64,000 bases of DNA, from assembly GCA_963854835.1 (NCBI GenBank), contig OY978527.1, positions 34,582,540-34,646,539 of the forward strand, written 5' to 3'. A program made the translations under genes and the position numbers. This DNA comes from Megamerina dolium. Its lineage: Eukaryota > Arthropoda > Insecta > Diptera > Megamerinidae. Position 1 is the first letter of the stretch. Each line of letters starts with the position of its first letter. This document shows, one piece after another, positions 1-8,356 of the stretch. The notes beneath the pieces are model-generated. The model searched no databases. It was given only the letters and a program-made list of their open reading frames with translations, and was not told where the DNA came from.

Positions 1-2
1 GA

Positions 3-1731
3 TGGGATGGCATTGTGGGTGATTTAGTAACGGGTGAAACGGACTTTGCTATTACCGCTTTGAAAATGTATTCGGAGCGTGAAGAGGTTATAGATTTTAT
101 AGCGCCCTACTTTGAACAGACCGGCATATCGATAGTGATACGGAAACCAGTGCGACAAACATCGCTTTTCAAATTCATGACCGTCTTACGCTTAGAAGTT
201 TGGCTCAGTGTATTGGCCGCACTTATAGCTACGGCAGTAATGATTTGGTTATTAGATAAATATTCACCATACAGCTCCAGGAACAACAAGGAAGCTTATC
301 CATATCCTTGCAGGTACTTTCAATGCTTGCAACTAGTAGAATTTTGACAATAAAAATTGTGTTACCAAAACCTTGCTATTAGGGAATTTACACTGAGAGA
401 AAGTTTTTGGTTTGCTTTAACATCTTTTACACCACAAGGTGGTGGCGAAGCACCGAAAGCTGTTTCGGGTCGAATATTAGTTGCTGCTTACTGGTTGTTC
501 GTTGTTCTATTGCTGGCTACATTCACTGCAAATTTGGCTGCTTTTCTGACCGTGGAGCGCATGCAAACTCCGGTACAATCATTGGAACAATTGGCACGTC
601 AGTCGAGAATTAATTACACGGTTGTTGCTGAATCTGATACACACAATTATTTCATCAATATGAAATTTGCTGAGGACACTCTCTATCGCATGTGGAAAGA
701 ATTATCGTTGAATGCATCTCGCGATTTTCACAAATATAGGTTCGATTTTAAGTTTCGTTTTTGTTTTGCCATTGTTTTGGGTAGTTGATTGAAATATTTT
801 TAATTTTTAGAATTTGGGACTATCCAATTAAGGAACAATATGGTACAATCCTCAGCGCTATAAATAATTCCAATCCAGTACGCAATACTGCTGAAGGTTT
901 CCGCAAGGTTAATGAACATGAAAATGCTGACTTTGCATTTATACATGATTCTTCGGAAATTAAATATGAGATTACACGTAATTGCAATCTAACAGAAGTT
1001 AGTCACCCTGAACCCTATCATATATTTTATTTCATATCTGGTGTTCATGTAATTCACTATATATTATAGATTGGAGAAGTGTTTGCGGAACAACCTTATG
1101 CTATAGCAGTACAACAAGGAAGTCATTTGGCGGTTTGAGTCCTTAACCCATTGATTAAAATTGTTTTAATTTAACTTATATTTCAATTGTTTTTCAGGAT
1201 GAATTAAGTTATGCTACCCTAGAATTACAAAAGGATCGCTTTTTTGAAGAACTGAAGGCAAAATATTGGAACCGTTCTAGTCTCAAAGGTTGTTCACTCT
1301 CCGAAAACCAAGAGGGAATAACATTGGAAAGCTTAGGTGGTGTATTTATTGCAACGCTCTTTGGTTTAGGAATTGCAATGCTCACGCTAGTATTTGAAGT
1401 TATCTACTATAAAAAAAAGGAATCTAAAATGAGTTATTTAAGTAGAATTAAACAAGTTAACCCCGTTATAGATAATGCACCTAAGAGACAAACTCCTGCA
1501 TGGCATACTACATCTAAAACTAATCCAGTTTCTTTAAATATTACGCCGCCACCATCATTTGAAGCAGCAACTTTTCGTGGTCGAAAATTTCCGCCTACTA
1601 TAACTTTGGGTGGAGATGAATTCAAACCAAGAGGTAATGCATTGGAATTTCGACGTGAATTGGGTGCTGGATATAAATCCAAGCAAGATATAGAAAAGCC
1701 GAAAAAAAATTTTAATACATATTTAGAATAG
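3..1731 (+). CDS. Ir93a: Ionotropic receptor, most like Ir93a (3' part, five exons)
   Basis: This is the C-terminal 483 codons of an ionotropic glutamate receptor-like channel subunit; the amino-terminal and S1 regions lie upstream of the window. I read exons 3-313, 383-739, 811-997, 1070-1132 and 1198-1731, all with GT..AG introns and consistent phase. The protein shows TM1 (LEVWLSVLAALIATAVMIWL), a pore loop with TPQGGGEAPK, TM2 with TANLAAFLTVERMQTP, the S2 lobe (RIWDYPIKEQYG, FAEQPYAIAVQQGSHL) and TM3 (GGVFIATLFGLGIAMLTLVF). A basic tail of about 110 residues follows. The GGGEAPK pore and ERMQTP after TM2 fit the conserved antennal co-receptors Ir93a/Ir25a, and the S2 lobe reads most like Ir93a as I remember it. 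In Drosophila Ir93a acts with Ir25a and other IRs in temperature and humidity neurons. No disabling change is seen. Ir25a or another conserved IR is the main alternative. Confidence 0.82.
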
Positions 1732-2097
1732 AATGGAAGATAATAACAAGCACAAAAAAAACACATATTAGAAAAAGAAATATGCAAATATTATACACTC
1801 AGAAAAATCCAAAGATAAGTAGAACAATACAATAGTGTAAAATCCAGAGAATCTTCAAAACGCATACAAATTTATTATTAGTGCTGGTTGCTCAAGGGAA
1901 GTCTGTTTTTATATTCACGCTTTCTTCAGAAACGACTACTGGTAACATTCAGAGCTATATTTGATCCAAAATGAAATCTACTGACCTTTCTATTCCTGAG
2001 TTTATCTTCGGATGAATTCAAAAGCTATCAGTCTTTCACGTTCAGTTATTGTTCCGAAAAAAAATAATTAATATTTTTACTTGCTTTAAAATTTTGT
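1732..2097. other. Intergenic, no gene seen
   Basis: AT-rich sequence downstream of the receptor stop codon. It presumably includes the receptor's 3' UTR, but I see no clear AATAAA signal and no coding pattern. Confidence 0.5.
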
Positions 2098-2596
2098 ATT
2101 AGAATGCTGAGAATTCTCGGGGAATACCAAGGTGGTTTTCGCCCAGGTCGATCACCTACCGACCAAATTTTCATGCTTAAGAAAAATCTCGAAAAATGCT
2201 ATGAATGCAACAAAGATGTTCACATACTGTTTATTGATTTTAAACAAGTAGGACTCAGAATAAATGAAAGTAAAACGAAGTATTTAAAAATCTCGCGCAG
2301 CGAAGAGAGTAGGCGACCTGGAAACTTTGCAGTCGGCCCGTACCTGTATGAAGGAGTATCCTGTTTCAAATGCCTTCCTGATAAATAATGATAACAGCTG
2401 CTATGAGACAATATAGAAAAGAATTATGGCTGTAAACAAAGCATATAAACTATTTAAATCTAAGCTACTTTCGAGGGAACTAAAATTACGGCTATATCAA
2501 ACAGTAATTCGGCCAGTACTATCGTATGGCTGCGAAAACTGGACCTTGATATCTAAAGACGAAACGGACCTAAAGGTTTTCGAGAGAAAAGTTCTC
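2098..2596 (+). pseudogene. LINE reverse transcriptase fragment, internally deleted
   Basis: The reading frame contains the RT motif YQGGFRPGRSPTDQIF followed by LFIDFKQ. It then jumps directly to VGLRINESKTKYL, so the part of the RT that should hold the YADD catalytic pair is missing. After a frame change near 2390, the C-terminal piece continues with SKLLSRELKLRLYQTVIRPV and LSYGCENWTL. The sequence is cut abruptly at the first base of the LTR at 2597. It is a dead fragment of an insect non-LTR retrotransposon; I cannot name the clade with confidence. Confidence 0.75.
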
Positions 2597-3128
2597 TGTC
2601 TACGCCAGAATGCCGATGCCGCGCACTGTCCATTTATTAATTTATTTTATTACTTTTTAAATTGTAGCTTTCAGTGGGTTGGCAACCCCAGTCGATTTAT
2701 TTCGTTAGTTTTTTCTTTTTGCCGCTCTCTCTCTCTATCTCCCCTTTTTCCTTATCTCCTTTCTATGATTTTTCTACCGTTTTATTTTTATTCTCGTTTT
2801 ATACCCCAGAAAAGACAGTGCACGAATTTTGTTAATATTACATTTCTATATTTCTTCTCGTATCTATACTCTTATTTATATTTACATTATTCCCTATATC
2901 GAGTGATTTAAAATTGTGAATAAATTAAAGATTACACTAAACTACAAATAACGAAGTGTTTTTCAATTGTACAATAATTGGTTCAATTATTTGCATACGA
3001 TATAATATCCTGTGTGTGTGTAGCAGATGATATTGTCATCAACACCTCTGCCACCAACACGACTTGTAGGCAAGTGCACCACATCGCAGCAAGCCCACCG
3101 GCACTCTCACTCGCTCTTCGCTGAATCA
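2597..3128 (+). repeat. 5' LTR of the BEL-type element
   Basis: A 532-bp repeat starting TGTCTACGCCAGAATGCCGA and ending GCTGAATCA. It is nearly identical to 12061-12592. It contains a CT-rich block, a candidate AATAAA-like signal (gaataaatt) and a (TG)n run. Confidence 0.9.
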
Positions 3129-3855
3129 TTGGTCCTTCGAGCCGGATAGGCTCGCAACGATTGGTAAGCAAATCTTGCCACCCCAGGTACGTACATTCCG
3201 TGCGTTTTATGTACCCACATACATATATCCCGTCATCCCGATAAATTCAACAAGAAGTATTTAATAACATTGTTGCAGCACAACTATTGTTGGATTTCTT
3301 AATTTTTGGCTACATTATTTATGAGTACGTCGTTCGTACATTTTATAAAAAATCCCGCTTAAACATCCCGATAACTTACAGCGAATTTCTCGCTGAGTTA
3401 AAATATTGCATTCTGTATCCCATACAGCTGCAAGAATTAAGAAATTTCATCATATATATCGTGATACCATAGATATTGTTTTGCCGACGGCAAAACGCAC
3501 TTTTGGTTGATCTATTTTCTTTTTATTTCCCGCTTATGTTCTTCTCATTATTCAAAGTGTTGTTAATTGGTATATGTGCAAAAACAATACCCGAAATCAT
3601 ATCCCACATATTGCACATACCATTTACATAAGTACATATTGATAAGAGAAGAGAGAAAGAAAAAATATATCAAGTGATCTCAAGAGAGACTACACGAACT
3701 TCATACATACATATCAGTGCACACCTTTGAACGATCCCCCATTTGGTTTATATTGGTGTTTTATAATTATATTAAATTTGTTTACTAATCCCTTGCACAT
3801 CTCTCAGTAAAATCATATAGGTACATCAAAGCATCTCTCTCCGAGATATCGTTGT

Positions 3856-3860
<5 letters not shown>
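3129..3860 (+). other. BEL leader, first part, with primer-binding-like site
   Basis: Immediately after the 5' LTR comes TTGGTCCTTCGAGCCGGATA (3129-3148). This is the position and style of the site seen after BEL-family 5' LTRs, so I read it as the primer-binding region; the tRNA partner is not determined. The rest is AT-rich leader with no convincing ORF, ending at the LINE insertion point (gttgttgcat, 3851-3860). The leader resumes at 7272. Confidence 0.6.
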
Positions 3861-3886
<26 letters not shown>

Positions 3887-6800
3887 GCTTATTTTTTTTA
3901 TTGAATCTTTCTTATACAAGAAACTAACAATAAGTATTAAAATCTTACAAACTAAATAAAACTATGTGATATCCCCTACGTTCCATCACAATTTGGTGAG
4001 TCGCGAGATGTAGCAATTTTACAGCATATTCAGTGTGTCTTTTCTTTTTAATCGACGATGCCCTTTGCTCAGCAACAATTGCCTAGCAAGGGGATTCGGA
4101 TGATTGTGTAATTTTTGAATGTAGCTTCTGCAGGACATTGCAACTTCCTCAGAAATTGTGGATACATTTAAATCTCGATGGATGTTAACGTTCCTCATAT
4201 ACCAAGGCGCATTTACAATAATTCGCAGACACTTGGATTGTATTCGCTGCAATTTTTCGATATTAGAGGGAGATGCGGTGCCCCAAAACTGAATACCATA
4301 AGTCCAGATTGGTTTCAGGATTGCTTTATATAATAGCACTTTGTATTCAAGATTCAACTTTGATCTTTTGTGTAACAGCCACCATAACTGATTCATTTTA
4401 AGCTTGATCTGAGTTTTCTTTGCCTCTATGTGATTTTTCCATGTCAGCCTTCTGTCGAGGTGAATACCCAAGTACTTTGTTGAGGAACATTGTGGAACTG
4501 ATTGGACATTAATTTTAAGTGGGGGACATGTATCTAGCCTTAGCGTGAAGGTTACATGTACGCTCTTTGATTCATTGACTTTTATACGCCATTTTGCTAG
4601 CCAGATTTCGAGAGAATCGACATGAGTCTGCAGGAGTTTAGTAGCTTCTATGGGGTTAGAGCGAGAGCACAATATTGCCGTATCATCAGCAAAGGTCGAT
4701 ATGAATGTATAGTTATTGTTGGGCATATCTGAAGTGTATAAGAGATACAGTAAGGGACCCAAAACGCTTCCTTGAGGAACGCCAGCGTGAATATCCAATG
4801 GATTTGTTGTGTAATCCTTGTGATGTACGAGAAATTGTCTTTTCGTGAGGTAGCTACTAAGCAATGAGGAGACATTTGCAGGCAGTAATAGTTTGAGTTT
4901 GTAAATAAGGCCATCGTGCCATACTTTATCGAAAGCTTGAGTGATATCAAGAAAGACAGCCGAGCAATACTTTTTTTCTTCAAAAGTGTTCCTTATCAGA
5001 GTTACAATGCGGTGGACTTGTTCTATTGTGCCGTGCTGTTTTCTAAATCCAAACTGATGTTGAGGAATCAGTTGGTTGAGATTAATAAATGGAGTTATAT
5101 TCATGACAAGTAGCTTTTCGAATACTTTAGAAAGTAGAGGCAGGAGGCTGATAGGTCTGTACGATGCAACTTTTGTAGGGTCTTTTCCTGGTTTTGCTAT
5201 CATAATAATTTTTGAAGTTTTCCAGCATTTGGGATAGTGTTTAATACGAAGGATAGCATTGAAAATGTGCATCAGATGAATTACTGAAGCCGGAGGTAGC
5301 TCTTTTATCATTTTACCGGTAATTTTATCTGGACCAGGTGATTTTTTTGGGTTTAAATCTTTATAAATTGCTTTGAATATATCCTTTTTTTTAATTTTGA
5401 GCGTTATTGAGCAAGGTTGAGAAGTTAATATTGGTAATGAGGACTGTGAAGAGGGTGGATTGGGTGTAAACACACTTTTTAGGTGGTTTGCAAAAGCCAA
5501 ACCCTTCTCACAGTTGCTTCTAGCCCAATTACCGTCACTCAAACGGATGGGGGAATCAGTGAGAATTGGCCGATTTGATTTTTTTGCTGATTTCCACAAG
5601 GAGTAGTCTGACGCTTCACCAGGTGTTAATTTCGCTATGTGCTCTTCTAACTCTTTGTTGTTTTTATTTTTTAAGGCTTGCTTTAACTTTCGAGTGCAGT
5701 GCTGTAGCTGTGTTTTCAGATTCGGTGATCTGAATTCTTGCCATTGTCTTCGGAGTCTTCTTTTTTGTCTTACTAGCAATTCAATATCGGCTGGTGTGTA
5801 TGGGCTATAGTTTGATTGCTTGCATACCTTTGTGCAGGTGGCTGAGCTGAGAGCTAATGAGAGCAGCTGGTTGAATTTTTCGAGTGCTGAGTCTACATCG
5901 TGTCCATTTCTTAATACAGTACTCAGAGGAAGATGGGAATTTATATATTTCTTGAATTTTAACCAGTCTATTTTCTTTCTAACGCAATTGCTTTGGGGGC
6001 TTGGTGATTTTATAGATATTACCGTGGGTGAGTGGTCAGATGATAGATCATAATTACACTCTGTGGAGATATTTTCCATCTGCAAACCTTTGGCGACTCC
6101 AAAGTCTATGAGATCGGGTATTTTCCTCTTGTCCGTCGGCCAATATGTCGGTTGACCATTTGAAATAACATCGTAGCCGTGGTTAGTGATGATTGAACAT
6201 AGTCTTTTGCCTTTTGGAGTTATTAATCGGGAGCCCCAGTGAGTGTGTTTGGCGTTGAAATCGCCAGCAACCAAGAATTTGCTACCAAGAGTTGAGAAAA
6301 ATTCTTTATATTGCTGTTCGGTAATACTGTATCTTGGGGGACAGTATATCGCAGATATTACTAGGTTAGAGATGTATTCTTCCAGACATATGGATGTTGC
6401 TTGCAAGTAGACGCTACTAAAATCTTCAAGAACATGATGTTTTATTCTGCTTTTTATCAATATGGCAGTTCCTCCGCGTGCCTTACCATGCGGATGATTT
6501 GTGGTGTACAGTTTGTAATATGGTATTTGGTAGCAATTTTTGTCAGTGAAATGGGTCTCAGATATCATCATTATGTCGATTTGGCTGGATTGAAGGAATT
6601 GAATTAGCTCCAAACGGTGCTGGCTTAAGCCGTTGGCGTTCCAGTGGCATATCTTGAGACAACTCATGGTCTGGATAGCAATGTTTGGAGTAACATCGAT
6701 TGATTTTTCATCATTTCTTGCATCATTGTTTGCATTGAGTTCATGAATTGGTTCATATTCTGAATCAATGTTTGAAGCAAATGTTCAAGGGTACTTGGCT

Positions 6801-7271
6801 GTTGGGTGGGCAGTGAGTGTTTCTGCTCATTATTTACATTGCTTTGTTGGTGTGGGTTTTGTTTTAACACGCTAGCGTATGAATTGGTTTGATTCTTGTT
6901 TGGGATTGCAGAGAAGAATTGTGTTGCATCAATATTTTGTCTCTTACTTGAGTTGGCTATCTGAGTTTGCTCAACTGGTTTTAGAGGTTGATTGCTAGCG
7001 GAGAAATTTAGCTTTAGGGTTGTATATACTGGGCAACCTCTATAATTTGCGGTGTGATTACCTCCACAATTGCTGCATTTTTTCATGCTAGCATCGCCTT
7101 TAGATTTTGGGCATATGTTTGATTTATGGAGATCTCCACAAATCACACAAACAGCTGGCAGGGTACAATATGTCTTAGTATGTCCATATTCTTGGCAGTT
7201 GCTGCACTGAGGAGGTCCAGTTCTCTTATGGGGTTCTTCGATTGTGATTTTGCGATGCAATAAATATTGTT
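3861..7271 (-). mobile_element. Jockey-like LINE, 5'-truncated, inserted in the BEL leader
   Basis: On the minus strand the order is truncated ORF1 (zinc knuckles), ORF2 (endonuclease and RT), a 3' UTR of about 130 bp and a poly(A) tail, seen as 25 T at 3861-3885. The target site GTTGTTGCATTTT occurs at both ends (3851-3863 and 7272-7284), allowing for ambiguity with the poly(A) tail. This is a classic LINE duplication and shows that insertion came after the BEL element was in place. The 5' truncation falls inside ORF1. Confidence 0.9.
4019..6667 (-). CDS. LINE ORF2: endonuclease-reverse transcriptase (jockey clade-like)
   Basis: An uninterrupted 882-residue protein. The apurinic-type endonuclease occupies about residues 1-230, with motifs WNANGL, ISETHF, GDFNAKHTHWGSR and SDHSP. 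The reverse transcriptase follows, with SPGPDKITGKMIKELPP, SYRPISLLPLLSKVFEKLL, FGFRKQHGTIEQ, FLDITQAFDKVW, GVPQGSVLGPLLYLLY and the catalytic FADD near residue 660. The thumb and C-terminal part carry YLGIHLDRRLTWKNHI and PIWTYGIQFWG. Length and domain order fit jockey-clade ORF2. Its ATG (6665-6667) overlaps the ORF1 stop as ATGA, suggesting coupled translation. No stop or frameshift is seen, so this ORF could be functional, although the insertion itself lacks its promoter end. Two decayed relatives lie at 52020-53190 and 58015-60190. Confidence 0.92.
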   Translation of the reverse strand: MSCLKICHWNANGLSQHRLELIQFLQSSQIDIMMISETHFTDKNCYQIPYYKLYTTNHPHGKARGGTAILIKSRIKHHVLEDFSSVYLQATSICLEEYISNLVISAIYCPPRYSITEQQYKEFFSTLGSKFLVAGDFNAKHTHWGSRLITPKGKRLCSIITNHGYDVISNGQPTYWPTDKRKIPDLIDFGVAKGLQMENISTECNYDLSSDHSPTVISIKSPSPQSNCVRKKIDWLKFKKYINSHLPLSTVLRNGHDVDSALEKFNQLLSLALSSATCTKVCKQSNYSPYTPADIELLVRQKRRLRRQWQEFRSPNLKTQLQHCTRKLKQALKNKNNKELEEHIAKLTPGEASDYSLWKSAKKSNRPILTDSPIRLSDGNWARSNCEKGLAFANHLKSVFTPNPPSSQSSLPILTSQPCSITLKIKKKDIFKAIYKDLNPKKSPGPDKITGKMIKELPPASVIHLMHIFNAILRIKHYPKCWKTSKIIMIAKPGKDPTKVASYRPISLLPLLSKVFEKLLVMNITPFINLNQLIPQHQFGFRKQHGTIEQVHRIVTLIRNTFEEKKYCSAVFLDITQAFDKVWHDGLIYKLKLLLPANVSSLLSSYLTKRQFLVHHKDYTTNPLDIHAGVPQGSVLGPLLYLLYTSDMPNNNYTFISTFADDTAILCSRSNPIEATKLLQTHVDSLEIWLAKWRIKVNESKSVHVTFTLRLDTCPPLKINVQSVPQCSSTKYLGIHLDRRLTWKNHIEAKKTQIKLKMNQLWWLLHKRSKLNLEYKVLLYKAILKPIWTYGIQFWGTASPSNIEKLQRIQSKCLRIIVNAPWYMRNVNIHRDLNVSTISEEVAMSCRSYIQKLHNHPNPLARQLLLSKGHRRLKRKDTLNML

Positions 7272-7281
7272 GTTGTTGCAT
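6664..7281 (-). CDS. LINE ORF1: zinc-knuckle nucleocapsid-like protein, N-terminally truncated
   Basis: The readable frame is 205 residues. From about residue 20 there are cysteine-histidine knuckles (CSNCQEYGHTKTYC, CVICGDLHKSNIC, CSNCGGNHTANYRGC), then a Q/N/S-rich linker and a methionine-rich helix near the end (LIQNMNQFMNSMQTMMQEMM). Jockey-type ORF1 proteins are normally much longer, with the knuckles toward the C terminus, so the N-terminal part is gone. The apparent start (MQQQQ) is not native: it lies in the duplicated target sequence tgttgttgttgcat and its GTT-rich neighbourhood. The true element begins around residue 4. Confidence 0.85.
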   Translation of the reverse strand: MQQQQYLLHRKITIEEPHKRTGPPQCSNCQEYGHTKTYCTLPAVCVICGDLHKSNICPKSKGDASMKKCSNCGGNHTANYRGCPVYTTLKLNFSASNQPLKPVEQTQIANSSKRQNIDATQFFSAIPNKNQTNSYASVLKQNPHQQSNVNNEQKHSLPTQQPSTLEHLLQTLIQNMNQFMNSMQTMMQEMMKNQSMLLQTLLSRP

Positions 7282-7284
7282 TTT

Positions 7285-8356
7285 GTGTAGTTATTTTACT
7301 CAAACATAACCACCAAGTGTTATCATATCAGTCGTATCGCCCCGCATACTCCCCTCTACGAAAAACATTATTGCCAATAATGTAATAATAATAACCTTAG
7401 TATCAAGGAAGAACAAAGCATAAGTAACACAACTACACTTTCCCAATAGAAGTTGTTTTTTCCCTCACGAAAACTGATATCGGCAATAACATTAAAATAT
7501 TCAAAAATATTTGTTTGGCATGCAATAACAATTTCATACATATTGCATTTTTTTCTCAATACCTTTGCCTTGTGCATTTGCAAAAACAAACGCCTTATTA
7601 TACAAACGCACATGCGATTACTTGTTGTTGTTAAATTTCAACTACCTACCGTGTTTCATCCGTATCCCTAAACCATCAACAACAAGCACACCCAAAAGTA
7701 AGCAATAAAGGTATTTCGTCATACATAGGCAACAATAAAACGCATTGATTTGTCTCGACAAATATACCTGCGTTTGATCACAAATATAGCGGTAGTGCAT
7801 ATTGTTGCTAAATTTCTATCTCCCAATTTTTGTTTTGCATATACATATGATAGCAACAAAATATAATTGCATTGGCTGGTGTTTTTTATAAAGGAAATGT
7901 AACTGCAATAACAATTGTACACTATCTTTTTTATTGAAAAACACCCAGGGAGAAAAATAGTCACTCTCAACCCCAAGTTGCTACAGTGCGATCAAATATA
8001 ATACAAATTAATTCTTGGTGAGAGATAATATAGTACAAGTTCCGGAACGTACAATACAGTGGTTCCCAAACTGTTATTCCGTCCCGCGGTTATTTTCCTA
8101 TATATATATATATATCTACGTGTATTTTTATATAATATTATCGTACTCCCATAAGTTTGCCCACTGGTTCCACTTAACTTCACTGAGGAAGACTAAGTCT
8201 TTCGGACTAATCTCTTGCCAGTCACATTTTGGCAACCCATTTTTTTTTGATAAATCGTTCGAACAGGCAACATAACTCGAGATTCGCAAGCAATTCGCTC
8301 TCTCGTTTTCAAATTTTATCCCGTATTACATCTGGAATTCTACAATTGCTAAAAGG
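7285..8356 (+). other. BEL leader, second part
   Basis: AT-rich sequence between the LINE insertion and the gag start codon. I see no protein pattern. It includes a short (TA)n run near 8098-8115. Together with 3129-3860 it forms a leader of about 1.8 kb, long for a BEL element. Confidence 0.5.

Noticed and set aside
3287..3472. A small membrane protein in the BEL leader
   Set aside because: 61 residues in AT-rich leader, no homologue recognised, not next to a splice or initiation signal.
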